Assembly (NCBI GenBank): GCA_020055645.1
Contig: CM034546.1
Span: 103,809,812 to 103,873,811 of the forward strand
Source: Tomocerus qinae
Taxonomy: Eukaryota; Arthropoda; Collembola; Entomobryomorpha; Tomoceridae
DNA length: 64,000 nucleotides
Direction: 5' to 3'
Under the pieces are notes generated by a model. It saw only the letters and a program-made list of their open reading frames with translations. It did no database searches and had not been told where the DNA came from. Numbering within the stretch: position 1 is the first letter of the stretch; the number at the start of each line of letters is the position of its first letter. The position numbers and the translations under genes are program-made. Below, piece after piece: positions 24,432 to 38,996 of the stretch.

Positions 24432-25575
24432 ATGGCAGTACCAACAAATAAACCAAGTATAATATTGCCGTTGAATATAGGGATCATAGCAGATCCATCC
24501 TCGTTGATCTTGTCGTACACACACGAAGCAAATGGTACCACAAAATATAGAAGAAGGAAAATACCCTTACGAGATTTTTCAGAAAAGTCCGATGTTGTTA
24601 AAGTTGCATTTGCAATAAAGCAACGACACAGCGAGCACTTACGTGATGTGCATTTAGTATCAATTGAAAAATTACTGAGAATTATACAAGAAATCCTTAA
24701 AGGACTTGATCGTAGTAAGTGCCAAGCCAAGTGTCCATAATTTTGTGATGTATTTTGCTTATAAAGTAGACTTCAGTAAGCTGATGTAGTACTAAAAGCA
24801 TAAAAAAATTTTTCCAGGTGCAGCAGTTATAAAGGTTAATGCTGAATTCAACATAGACCCTGAGGAAGACTTGAATAAATTGTCTATAAAAGATTTAATA
24901 AGGAAAAAAGAATTGATGGAGGAAATTTACAATAAGTCGGTTGTTAGACCAAACGATCCTAATTTTATTTATGACAAGGAAGTCGATTTTGATCACATTG
25001 AGTCTGCGAGTCAAAAAAGTCAGAATTATACAGATTGGGACGATGATGAAGGCAGTGAGACCAAGCATTCAGATGAAAGTTGCATCAAAATGAAAAATAT
25101 GGAGAATATAGATTCACTGAAACAATCTGAAGTTACTAGTGGTCCTACCAGTGATCGAAGTCGGTTGTATGAAGTTGAAGATAATGTTGATATACAAGGC
25201 GCTGAGGATCGTGTGAATTTACATGGAGTTGAAAATACGTCGAATTTACATGGAATTGAAGATGAAGACACTGCAGATTTGCAAGATGAAGATTTACAGG
25301 GAGTTGAAGTTGAAGGTGTTGTAGATTTACATAAAGATGAAGATACGAATAATTCGCATCAAACTGAAGATATTGAAGATTTACAAGAAGTTTCTCCCGG
25401 AAATTCTTATCAATTTATTCCACTGGTCATCTCTAGTAAAATTGAAGGTAGAAATAAATCCCTGTTTGAAAAACCAAGCCCAATAACATTAGACGAATTA
25501 GATGATAATGGATTAGAAGACATCGAAATAGAGCCTTTAGATCCTATAGAACTGGACGATGATGATTTTTGGTGA
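24432..25575 (+). CDS. CEP19: CEP19, centrosome/ciliary base protein with long acidic C-terminus
   Basis: Two coding exons, 24432-24714 and 24818-25575, give 346 residues. The family core is clear: PSSLILSY, RRRKIPLRDFSEKSD, SIEKLLRIIQEIL, then NIDPEEDLNKL, LIRKKELMEEIYNK and DPNFIYDKEVDF. These match human CEP19 in order. CEP19 sits at the mother centriole and ciliary base, where with its partners it recruits RABL2 to start intraflagellar transport. The human protein has about 163 residues. Here roughly 175 extra residues follow the core. They are highly acidic and include degenerate ten-residue units such as NLHGIEDEDT. The start codon lies two bases into an exon after a good acceptor, so a non-coding exon must precede it. 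Confidence 0.9.
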
Positions 25576-27475
25576 TAAAAAAATGGATTCTCGTTCAATA
25601 TAAAATATAAAAACTTCTGGAGCTAGGATCTAGAATACATGCACGCAAGTAAACAAGTAAAAAGGTCATTAGAAAACTTATTAATTTATTATTATAATTC
25701 TCAAAAGTAGTGATAATTACCATACCATAACAAGATAACAAGTAATTTTATTTTAGTAGACAATCACTATTAAATTCATCATCACTATCTATAGGTACTG
25801 TAAGTAGTATTTAGGTACTCCCGATTTTTAGTAGGTGGGCATACTAAGGCACTTTACGTATCAATCACTAATACTATTCTCTATATACTTTACTTTTTAC
25901 TAAACTAAGAACTAAATAATACAAATAAATGTTAAAGTGTTATCCTACTGCCGAGCTAAATACTATTTACTATATAGTCATTACATTACAGTGCACTAAC
26001 AAAAGTTATTGAACAGTCAATTATTGCGTAAATGTGGTACAAAACAAACTTATTCTATGAACTGAATAGGTAATCTATTTATATTATAGTTATTATAACT
26101 AAACCTTAAAACGAACCATATAACAATGAATACTGATTTGTTGCAAAACAAGTCTCTTCCGCTTGCCGCTTGTGAATTTCATTGTGCTCAAAGACAACGA
26201 TAAAAGAGTGACAAATTATTTTTTGTAGGTATACTTATGGCTTAGACATATGACAAAGATTTTAATAAATCTCAATGTCAATAAAAGTGGTCAATGTCAA
26301 TCAATGTTTTGAGATATGGCTCGTCGGAATAGTTTTAATGGGAGCTTGGCACAACATTTTGTACATTTAATTTAAGAATAGTTTATGTAGTAAATATAGG
26401 TGTATCATCTAATAGTATACAATAATAAACTAGTTTTGAAAAAATCCTTTCACTTTCATTAAACTATAATATTTAGTTAATTCTCTTATTCACCCAATAC
26501 ATAATTTTGTCTGATTGGGCAAACGTAAACTACTACATTATATTCTTATTCTATACTTTAATAATTAGTTTAAGAAGTCTCGCATTTTATAAGGCTTTAA
26601 GACTCCAGATTCAGACTCAAAGTAAGCGTAGTAGTATAGCTTTGTGCAGGTAATCGAAAATGGGATGTGAAATGGGAGAAAAGCATAGGTTGTTAGGAAC
26701 TGACAATATGGTAGGAACATCTTAAAATCATTTTTGGTAAATATATACGTTTTTACTACTCAATTTAAGAATAGAATATACTATATTCAGTATTCAAAGA
26801 GATCAACTAGGAGAACTTAACTCAATTTGTTATGCGGTAGTTTTATTATGCAGCATAATGTAATTTAGTAATATTATTACTATAATATAGAATCTAAAAA
26901 ATTGTATAGAAAAAAATTAAATCGAAAACAAATACAGCGAACTTAGAAATGGGAAGGTGAAGTAAAACTAAAACCATACATTACTCAGTGGAAATGACAA
27001 TCAATATTATAGATTTGTCGAAAAGATAGTAACCGAAATCTTCATAGGATTATCAATATCATAATATGGATTGGTTAGAAATTGTAACTGGTTTTAAGGC
27101 CTTCAGCATAACCATAATATAGTTTCAGTCTAATCTACCCACTATAGTTTTTAGATTAGTTTACATATCTACTAATAAGGAATTAAAGAGAACATTGATC
27201 AAAATTATACGCTACGTACGAAAACTATTAAGTTTCATTGCCTTGTCCACGAAATCACTATAATATTTTAAGCATAATGTGTACGAAGTTAAGAACACTG
27301 TTTAAGGCAAAATATCTAGGTATAACTTGACCAACTTAACATTAAGTACAAAATGAAAGGCATACCCTTTTAGTCGCAAAATCACAAAATATCTTCGAAA
27401 TAATTAAGTATCCTTCAATGCAACCACAGAATTTATAAATGATTGTCAAGTAAGTACTTTCCAAAGTTATGTTGG
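25576..27475. other. Intergenic region
   Basis: Very AT-rich, between the 3' ends of CEP19 (+) and the first TNF ligand gene (-). Many AATAAA-like strings occur. No supported exon, RNA gene or mobile element was seen. Confidence 0.45.
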
Positions 27476-30400
27476 TTATGTTGAACCAGATAGTTTAACT
27501 ATTCCTAGAAATGTCTGTCCAACTTTCTCAGCTTCAATTAGGGGCAAGGACGACGTAAAATGTTGCAGAAATATTTGATCCCCTGACCCAACGTACCTGT
27601 AAAGGAAAAATATTTTTATGCATGTTAAAAACCAAAGCAGAACGTCGGTATATGAGGGTATATTATGAGCATAATCATAATAATATAGCATTTATAATCA
27701 CCAGGCGACTTGGGTAAAACAAGTTTGATAGGTGGTAGATGGATAAGAATTAACACATTCGGCTATTTGAAATGGCCTTCTGGGCCCAGGTCCAGATTTT
27801 TTAAGATAAATTCGGAATCCAAGTGGCTCTAAATCGGGATCCTTTTCGTCTCGGAATAATGTGTAATAAACCTGTGAATTAACAAAAATATAAGTAATAG
27901 CTTCATTATGCGGTAATTAAATAAAAAATAATCGCTGTGTTTGCAGTTGAGTTGCTCCTCGCACCTGAGCGTAAATTAGATGAAGTCCACTTTCAGAAAA
28001 GATGACGGAAGTACCATTAGAATCTAAAGATAATCCATTATACCACATATCATGGAAGCCATATTCACTGCCATTATCAGCAATATACCATGGACCGATG
28101 TGTTCTACTAGAAAAAATTTAAGTGTGAGAAGAGTTTAATTAATTATAAATAGTAATGCGAGTAATGATTAAGGTGCCTTGTGTGATTCTGATGATCCAC
28201 TATCAGTAACGCCAATGATTTAATGCAATTAAAAAATTGAATCTTAAATTCTTACGTCCACGTCTGCGGATAACCACATCCGGCCCATTTACAACTAAAT
28301 ACGCGGCTCTAGTATCTGAAAAAAAAGACAATTTAGTTGAGCGTGCAGAATGAAGTAGACAGGTAGTAGAATTAAATAAATATAGGAAAACTGTAAATAA
28401 AGGGCATATACAACACTAAGAATATGTCAAGTTTTAGTTTCAGTTCAGGATTCTGAATTTTAGAACATATCGACTGACAGAGCCCTACGGTATAGTTTAT
28501 ACAAGAAAGAAGCATAGTAAGAAATACCGCAGAGAAGCGAAGGTTGCTTGGCAAGAATTTTACTTTGATTCGCCCTAATCCGTGCATTCTTGAGTTTCAT
28601 TTTAAGCTTGGCAATAGCAATTCGATCTTTTTCTCTATTAAGTGCCACTCTTCTACTCATTTTACCTCGTGCTCTGTCTCTCAACATCTGAGAACCACTA
28701 TCAGTAGTAGACCAAACTTCATTTTCTGATTCTGTAGTATTCTCGTTTTTCGAATTGGCTTGTCGTCGAAATCGATTGTGTCCGCTGATTCCTTCATCGC
28801 TGATGTCGGCATTAAAAACTTTTTCATGTTTTTTGCGGTTTTCAACAAGTTCCGGGATCAATCGTTGGATCTCCATGATTTGGCTCTGTAAATTTTCATT
28901 TTTAACTTCCAATGCCCTTATACGCCACATAAACACCACAGATGCAAACGCGAACAAAATAGTAATTCCTATAAGAATTCTCGCCGTATGGTTCGTCTTA
29001 ATTTGAATTGATGTCTCTGCACCAACATTCCAGCTTTCATTAACTATAAAAGTACACAACAATAAAAATCAGACAGGACAAGGACAGGAACAGGGTACAA
29101 ATGAAATGTAGAAAGTATTTCGCAGTTAAAGATGTCATGTCGGGGTCAACAGTGCGCAGTGGCATCCAAAATGTTTAAATGTATTTAAAACTGTCAACAA
29201 CAATAAGTCAATTTGGCCAAATAATCTTTTTCTGACAGATTTAGACCGTAATGTTCAATATTTTAGTTTAGTAATTAAGTACATTAAAATTTTACTTATT
29301 AAATTATTCGCCTTAAAATACATCAGAATTGATCAGAAAAATATCTTAATTGACTATATTGAACAGGGCCGCAGCGAGGGGGGGGGCACCGGGGCACGTG
29401 CCCCCCCCCCCCCGAAATCGAGAAAAATAAAGAAATTTTTGTCTAAAATCGCAAAAAATCGCTATTTTTTCTCGGTGCCCCTCCCGAAATTTTTTTCTGG
29501 CTGCGGCCCTGATATTGAATAAATTTTGACAGTTTAAATACACTTAATAACATGTCATCGTTAACTTTAACTATATAGCAAGTGCAACGTGCAACTCCAA
29601 ACTCCATGTAGGTTCTTTGGGTAAATCATTACTTTAACAACGAATTGCATCCTGCATCACTCGCTAACTCGCTATTACATTACTCATTTGCTTTACATAA
29701 TCTTATTACTTGTTATGTCACTGTATGTAACTAAAAAGTCTAGATACATAGTTATATTTTATTTAAAAAAATTGTATTGCTATGAATCGTACTACAGTAA
29801 GTACTAACAAGTACTATAATAGGCTCCTGAACTCGAAACTCGAACCAATCATAAATGACTATATTATTTTCCTTTCCGGCAGTAATTAATGTCTTAAATA
29901 TAAGTTATGAGAAAGAGTATTCACTTCACGTCAAGTCAATAATTAAATTTTACGTACGAGTCGAGTCCTAGTCCAACCAAACTCAAGCTACCCCATTCCA
30001 TATATTATATACATATTGATATTGAATTATACAATGTTATCAATTTATACAACCTATTTTTTGGTTAATATCAATTCACGTTGCGTCCTTGTAAAAATGC
30101 ATGCTATGTTTGTTGTTGTTATGAGTTTGATGAATAGTAAAGTTGATACTTGACACTTGATGTGTCACCTAACACTCAAGACTATAGCCTACTTAAATAG
30201 ATATTGATATACATTATTATAGTACTTGTATTCGTTTTGGTTCATGGTTCTGAGTGTTTTCTCACCCTGAGCATACATAAAAATGACATAATACTGCCAT
30301 TTTTTAAATAAATTATTAAGCACCAATTTTTATAGCAGGTTAAGTTAATAGTTGTATAGACATGTATTTTGTATAGTATTTATCGTGGGGTCAAGAAATG

Positions 30401-32378
30401 ACATTTAAACTATCCAATATGACAGACTTAATAAAAAACTGATATAATATACATCGTAAAATCTGTAAGTATAGCTGGTTTTAGAATTCTGTTGTATGGA
30501 GAATGGTCTTTTGGATAAACTCTATTCCAAACTCCCCAGACTGTAATTTAAGATCACATTTTTAGCACAGCTTTCTTCATTTGACATTGCTACTTAAGCT
30601 GATAAGTGATAACTAATCTCCCAAGTATAGTAAGATTAAGAATATGCAAGAAAAATAGTGGCAGCAGAAAACAATTTCTTCAGGGTAACCAATACATGGC
30701 CCTAGAATGGATAACTTAAAAAATATTTTACGTAAAAAATTTGATACGCTTTTTTGACACTACCGTAATTTTTGATTTTGATACGCTTTTTCGGAAAACT
30801 TGTGTATCTACTAGGATTGAGTCTCCCACATTTTGGAAAATCCTTTTCTCTTCCCAAAGTTATCAGTTAAAACCACAAACTAGAACCGCGTCATTTTATA
30901 AGAACAATTATTTGAAAGTCCAGGTATTAAATCAGAATTTCGAAAAATCCTTACCAAAACATTGTACATCAAGTATTTTTTTAGTTATGCATGAACATTG
31001 TATGCGTATCAGTACATCATACATGGCACATGGGTGGTCAGTGGTAGGATGTTCAGGATGTACCGATCCTTAAATAAGTTCTTATATATTATAATATCAT
31101 ATATATCTAATATATTTATATAACACTCGAACTAACAAACTAAACTAATAACGAAACGACTACATTTAAATACTAGCCATTAAATTTATTATTTAATTAC
31201 TTTTAGTATTTAATCAAATCATATATCCACCAAGACTCCAAAAGATGACCAACAATCGAATATTATGTTAATTGAAACAAACCATTATACAACTATTTAA
31301 GAAAGTTTGAAATTTATAGCCATAAACTTCAACTAGAATATAAAATTGGAATATAAAAGATAGACTAAGCTACTTCCATGAATTTGTTAGTCTTCGTCCT
31401 GACCCTTGGAAATAACTTCTACCAACCCTCTGCTGATTATGCCCACATCGAACATCAAACTATAAAATATTAATCCTAAATAATTTCTTTAAAAATGTGT
31501 TAGGTGAACCTGTACACAAAAATCCTATACCAAATAACTGGCTGAGGTAAACCACTGGGTAAATGATGGAGGTGCTGGAGGAGGAGGGTCTTGGGGAGGT
31601 CGAGGAGGGGGAGGCGGAGTGACTTCTGGAGGGTCTTGGGGAGGTGTGGAGGTGTTGAGGAGGTGAGGAGAGGACCTCCACCACTTCTGGCTTCACACAG
31701 GTAGGTCACGTTTAAAGCTATGAAACTCTGTGTGTATTAATTTGATGAATGAATCTAATGAACAGTGAACAACATTCATTAATTTATTCGTCCGGCAAGT
31801 TATTTTTGCTACCGAATTTCAGTTTAACAATTGCATGCATGATGAAATCAAGTGTCATTCGTCAGGCAAGTTAGTAAGTGAATAAAATCAAGTGTCATAC
31901 GTCAAATAAGTTAGTTTATTGGAATGAAATCAAGTCCCCTCCACAAGAACTTTATAGACTAGGCCTGGACACTCTACCTCCACAGAAACTTTAAAAAATT
32001 CGTCTGAACAAGACACTCCACCTCCTCAACACCTCCACACCTCCCCAAGACCCTCCAGAAGTCACTCCGCCTCCCCCTCCTCGACCTCCCCAAGACCCTC
32101 CTCCTCCAGCACCTCCATCATTTACCCAGTGGTTTACCTCAGCCAAATTGTAACATTAAACATGAATCTTTTTTTATGAATTTTAGGAGTTTGTGTGAGC
32201 TTCAATCGGCATCATTAGCGATGCAACCTGTATCAAATGGTGAAATCCAATTTGTTTCCCAAATCGCAGATTTTTAGCTCCAAAAATATTGATCACAGGA
32301 TTAAAAAGATAAGACAAAGTATAACGTGTGTTTCTTACCAGGGACATATATCTTAGCTTTCCCTTCTTGTGTCATCAT
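27476..32378 (-). CDS. TNF-superfamily ligand 1, type II membrane protein with furin site
   Basis: Six exons in coding order, 32378-32339, 29043-28528, 28315-28256, 28107-27965, 27871-27702 and 27596-27476, give 349 residues. All phases agree. The 40-bp first exon, encoding 13 residues that start MM, was chosen because it ends in a perfect GTAAGA donor and restores the phase. A single membrane segment lies at about 36-56 (ILIGITILFAF), followed by a short coiled-coil stalk, a furin-type site RFRR at 104-107, a basic linker, and a TNF homology domain starting near AYLVVNG. SGLHLIYAQ is the hallmark strand, and GIVKL closes the fold. Furin cleavage would release a trimeric cytokine acting on TNF receptors (Grindelwald/Wengen type in insects). 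It is less canonical than the second ligand. An Eiger relationship is inferred. Confidence 0.8.
29364..29511. mobile_element. hAT-like MITE, 148 bp
   Basis: Ends are the inverted repeat CAGGGCCGCAGC / GCTGCGGCCCTG. It is flanked by a perfect 8-bp target duplication ATATTGAA (29356-29363 and 29512-29519), the size typical of hAT transposons. The interior contains a long C/G homopolymer hairpin (GGGGCAC / GTGCCCC) and has no coding capacity. Confidence 0.92.
31540..32144. repeat. 126-bp inverted repeat, 353-bp loop
   Basis: Left arm 31540-31665 and right arm 32019-32144 are reverse complements with no mismatch that I can find. The arms are strongly purine/pyrimidine biased, and in one frame of the pyrimidine strand they would read as a Pro-rich peptide (TPPPPPRPP). 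Similarity stops abruptly at both edges, and no target duplication is evident. Transcription of intron 1 would yield a long hairpin RNA. Confidence 0.92.
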
Positions 32379-33779
32379 ATCGGTTTTGAGCCTGGTATCA
32401 GGGTATCACCTCCACTCCAAATGAATCCGAGTCCTTCCGTTTCGGTAATATTCCTTCACAACAAAATAAATTTATGGTATCAGAACTGAGAACACTCACA
32501 CACACTCACATAAAGTCGTAAAGACACACGAAGAGCGTTTCCTTCTCTTTTGCTGTACTATCTGCTTCGGTGTTGAATAACATGTGCCGCAATGTTTTGA
32601 AACCTGCAACTGCATTACCATTGGTAAAACTTTCATTGACTTTTGCAAAATCGCACACTACTACAAATACAAAATTAATTCAATCTAGCAAGTTGCAGAT
32701 GTTACTGTCTGTAAAAGTTGACATAAAAACATAATAATATTATTACGAACAGTGAATAATAAATTGAAACTATCAGACTATCAACTAGTGATTTATAATA
32801 ATTTTAGAAAATTTATAGTGGTGATTAGCCGTTTTCGATAATTAATTACTGTATTCTATCAACTATTGACTATTCTGCAACATTACACTACTGCCCTACT
32901 CCTATTAAAAAGTACTTTCACTGGCTTGTGAATTTTGGACCGACTGATAACTACGAATGATCAAAACCATAAACCAGCTGTGAATGGACACTTAATAACA
33001 CAGGTAATAAGTGGCTTTTAGTTAACAAGAACAAGTCGTAAGTATAACATCTAAAACAAAACTCATATACAATATTGAATATAGGACCAGTCAACATGAC
33101 ATGAGGTCAGAGTCAGACATCAGAAATCAGAGCAGAAGTGTGATAAACTAACCTGAATATTTACAGAGCCAAGAATAGTTGACGGTGAAACAGGTGAGTC
33201 AGCGATTATTCATATAATTAATGAATATTATGTCTATCAGAAGACGCAAATTTCAAAATTAACAATGCAAGCAAAAATAGATATTTAAATTGTCAGCACT
33301 AATCAGTTATATAATGTGTCATGTCGTGTGACTCTTCAGTTTCTAGACTGTGAATTGTCTACATCTGTACGAAGTTATATGACTGGATTGAGTGAGCCTA
33401 AGTAACAACTTTCAGAAGACCTAACGGTTAATGAATAGACGCCAAGAAAATTCGGTCTGAACAGCTAATCATAATAATTATTTTCCCTGATGAATTAAGA
33501 TCTAGGATTTTAGCGTGACGATTATCAGTACACTACCTAGCACTTGTGCATACAGGTTTGCCTATTGGAGCCAACTCCACATTTATCTGCAAAAATTCAT
33601 TATATTTCGTTATATTTCATTATATATTATAGGTATTCATTATATTTCGATAGTACATGATAAATATTTTAATATGGTATTGCAAAGTAAATAATATATT
33701 TTATTCTGATCATTATTATTTTAGGTCAATGTATCGGTTTTGAAAAACATAGGAACAGAATAAACTATAAAATACGCTT
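32379..33779. other. Head-to-head upstream region of TNF ligand 1 and RNF121
   Basis: About 1.4 kb between the two divergent 5' ends. It must hold both promoters. AT-rich, with no confident TATA box and no coding exon seen. Confidence 0.45.
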
Positions 33780-33840
33780 ATAAAGTTCCAGGGTGCCAGA
33801 GCATAGACCGTCGCTGTCGTTCCTCAAGCCGTCAAGCCAG
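33780..33840 (+). other. Probable non-coding first exon of RNF121
   Basis: A GC-richer stretch ends GTCAAGCCAG|GTAAAT, a good splice donor. The RNF121 coding exon starts just after an acceptor (TTTTCAG at 35395-35401), so a 5' UTR exon is needed upstream and this is the best candidate. The start point is a guess. Confidence 0.5.
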
Positions 33841-35429
33841 GTAAATTTGTAAAACTTTGTTTAGCTATATTTTAATTAAGGCGGACATTAATGTATGAGT
33901 ACGTAAAGTCAATAGTAATTTTGTAAGTAATCTTCCTGTGCCTAACTTTGTCTGCCATGCAAACTACAATCTACTTAATCTTTGCTATGCCTTCCTTAGC
34001 CCCTCCAAAAAGGATTACTTCTAAGTCTAATCCTTCAAATTGATACTTTTGATTTTACCAAGGCGAGAAATGGTTTATTTTCTTATTCAATCATAAAGGG
34101 CTTTATACTTACGTGAATACTTTTATAAGTTTTTTATTCTGTATCCTTAAACTTAACAGTTTACAGTGAGTGGTATGTTTATATTACGGATTATATGAAC
34201 ATAGCAGTACGCTAATCCTACGCTAATTTAATCAGTTCAACCATTGTTAGCTTTGGAAGTAGACATGTAGTAATATTCGTGAGTAGATATATGGATGATG
34301 TATATTTTCTAAATGAAGTGGACATACCAATTGTGTAAGTCGTTCTCTTTCATGATAGAAATGGTCATTGTCGCACTTGCTCACTACTATGTCAGTAACT
34401 CTAGCTCTGGGAATTCTATTGTCAACTTTGTTTCATTTGTCTATTGCCTGACTATACCCTTATGACTCAGATCTTTTATATTATAGGTAGTTTTAGTCGT
34501 TTAATTATAGTTACTTTGTATACAAGCTTTCCTCAGTTAATATGTTTTATGTAAAATTAAAACTGGTTGCGATAAATCTTGTAATAGTATTCAGGATTCG
34601 CCAAGTATTGTTCTCTGCCACAAGTATGATAAATCAATATTTTTGTTACTTTTGGGACGCCAATTTTCTGAATTAGGTATACTTGTTAATGTTAAGTGTG
34701 GTGTATGTAATGATGCTAAATATGAGTTGCCTGCATCATTTAAACTTAAATAGCCCTGGGCTTGCAGCACTCAGAGCACTCTTGGGTTGCAGGTTGGAGG
34801 TTGGCTGTATTATATTATTTGCTGTTTTCTATGACTTCTAGTATGACCTGAGTTGTCTAAATTTTAAATATCGTAGACTACAACATGCTTTACCTATGTA
34901 GAGCATTAAATAGTAGTATTCTGAAATTAGTTCCCGTTCCTAGAAAATATCATATCCTTTTGGATCGCCCATAAATGCTCAGTGAGTATTGAGGATTTAT
35001 AGTTATTTACAGCCCAACATTGATTTTCGAAGGACAGTTTTCATTTAAGTTGTTTTCCTGAGAAAGGGAACACCCGTTGGGGATAGGATGTGAGAATGGA
35101 TTGAAGGAGCTTAGAAAGCGTGGAATTCTCGGGATAAAGTATTTTCTGTCGCTGTCACAGGAATCTTTTATTTCATACAAAGTAGTAGACGGTTATAGGC
35201 ATTTTTGCCATTACCATTGCAGGTGTATCAACTTTATTCTTGTACAATTATAATGACAGTCAATTTGCTGTTTTAAAATGTTCCAGAAAAATACGATGTA
35301 TGTATGTATCCGTAGTCGTCGGATGCACAACGAAATACATATGATATAATCGATTCCAGTTTAGTATGTCGTATTGACGTTACTTGTCTTTGTATTTTCA
35401 GCGTAGGACACGAATAGAAAACAGTCATC

Positions 35430-36758
<1,329 letters not shown>

Positions 36759-38996
36759 TGATTGCAGAACTTAAGTTGACCTTTTTAAAGGACTTTGATT
36801 GGTATAACTGGGTATAGCTAAGTAAAGATATACTTTCCCGAAAAAATCAACTTTTATGCAAAGTCTACTGAATAATTGTGCCTAAAATTGTTTTACGTAT
36901 TCTTTTAATCGGTAAAACAAATTATTAGTAAGAAGTAGTTCCATCGCATTTTTCGGATTATACGACTGGATCAATAAACTTATGATTACGATGATGTTAC
37001 CCTTTTCAAAGTTTACGTATTCTTTGCCGTAACAAAGTATAGAATCCAAGTTTTGTTTCATATGTTATAAATTTGTCAATGATGCCTCTAAAGTTGTGAT
37101 TATTATTTATCATTTATTGCTGGTACTTTTTCTCAAAAAATCACATCTCTCACGCCCCACTGCCATAATATGCTTGTTTAATTATTATGGTTGTAGGTAT
37201 TTACATATGTTATGTAGTTAAACTTCAACTGATTTTAGAAATAAATGAACAGGAAGCTACATTTCAGTACGTTTACATAGGTTTTTGAGCTCGAGGCTGT
37301 ATTTTGGTTTGATTCAATCCTAACAATCGCAGCAAGAACCGAGATAGAATGCTAATAGTTAGTATGTAGTGATTGCTTTTGTCAAACAATTTAGGCTTAG
37401 GACTCAACAAATTGTGAAATGCAATTAAATATGTATAATATAATTTACAGTATCTTTATATGGTATTGATTGTGTATGATTCGCATTTATAATAATCCTA
37501 ATTTAAGTTTCAGTCAATTATCGATTGTGAAATAATTAGAATTACTTTTGATTGAAGTAGTTTTTGCTTAATTTTAGGTGAGGTAGGTATCCAATGATTT
37601 GTACCTTAAAATATTATTGTAATTCCAAAGGCTCAAATGATAACATTTAGTTAGGATTGACTTCCTAAATATTTAGTCTACACGGTTCCAGATTCCAGAT
37701 TTGTATTGTGATCTTTAATATATTGTCGTAATAATAATTTTCCATTTGCAACATTTACCAGTTATCATTTCATGACAGCAAAACATGAAAGACATCGCTT
37801 AAGTGTACTATAAGTCTAAACGAAAGACATGTCATTAAATTACTATTATTGAGCTGTAGTGTTCCATACTTTCTGTATATGTCTGTACGGTTTCACTGAC
37901 ACAATTTCATTGCTTATGCAAAAATTGCATTGATTTAGATTCTGTCGAAGGTTACTTTACTGGTACTAATCGAATGTATTTCTGTGTTAACTGTAAAGCA
38001 ATCTAACACTGTGTAAAGGCACCCAGACACAAGAATTTAATTCATATTAACGAAGATAATCTAGACAATATATTATTACTATGAACTGAACCAGTTAGAT
38101 ATTTGGACATAGGTGGGTAGTTAGTATTTAGTTTTTATTATTTATAAAATGCCTTAAATTAAACATATACCAACAAATTTTGTTAAGTTTATCAAGTTTT
38201 ATTATTCCATGTAAAACCATTTAGCACCTATGCAGTAGGTAGTGTGTTGTAATTTCTGTTGCTCGGTACAGATCATGTTGAATAAAAGAAATCCTGAAAA
38301 ATATTGGATAATAAAACCATTTAATACTGACTTGGAATGGGATAGTGCATTTCCTCTATCAGCTATGATGGAACTTATACTGTTGTATTAGTAGTTAGTA
38401 ATGCAATTTTACATGCTGTAGTGGCAGAAATAAATATTAATCTTACTGGATCGTTTTAGTTTTGTAGTCAATACATTTATTGTACTTCTTTGGTCAAGAA
38501 AAATAAGATTTTTACATCAACTATACATAAAATATTAGTAACCTGAAGGTGTATTATATACAATTTGATATATTATCGAAAGTTAATTAACATCCTACTT
38601 TTATGCTTACGATTAAGGTTAAGGAAGCTGTCGCACTAGACTAAGTGGCACATTTGCATCAGAAAATGATAGAACTATATAACAGTAATCATTGTTACAG
38701 GTTAAATTATTAACAGAAACCTTCAAGGTATCAAGTTGTGAAAAATTAAGCAAGTTGGTTTTAAGTTTGAAATGAAGAGACATAAATTATCTACATATTT
38801 TATAGGTTAGTCTAGGTTTGGTATGGTATTCCTAGAGTGTTTAAGTAGTCAATTTGATAATCATGTAACACATAACTAGTTGTATACTTACGTACTAATT
38901 AATAATATGTAATGGTAAACATTTGGCAAACATGAGTTTTAGTATCAGTGTCAGTATCTCATAATTATTAAGTACGTACCTAGGAGAAAAGTATGT
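36759..38996. other. Convergent 3' region, RNF121 and TNF ligand 2
   Basis: Holds the 3' UTRs of both genes. An AATAAA at 36973-36978 could end RNF121. AT-rich, with no further coding exon seen. Confidence 0.45.

Larger units (their letters stand above)
29044..32338. other. Intron 1 of TNF ligand 1 (3.3 kb)
   Basis: Contains a hAT-type MITE at 29364-29511 and a long inverted repeat at 31540-32144. Short copies of a TCAAGTGTCATNCGTCA unit recur near 31845-31905. No other supported exon was seen. Confidence 0.6.

Noticed and set aside
29346-29543. 65-codon frame with Gly/Arg-rich content
   Set aside because: It spans the hAT MITE and its homopolymer core.
31460-31709. Minus-strand Ser/Pro-rich frames, one starting like the N-terminus of TNF ligand 2 (KPE..E)
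   Set aside because: The start would be GTG, most of the frame lies in the left arm of the inverted repeat, and the ligand 1 gene already has a phase-correct first exon at 32339-32378.
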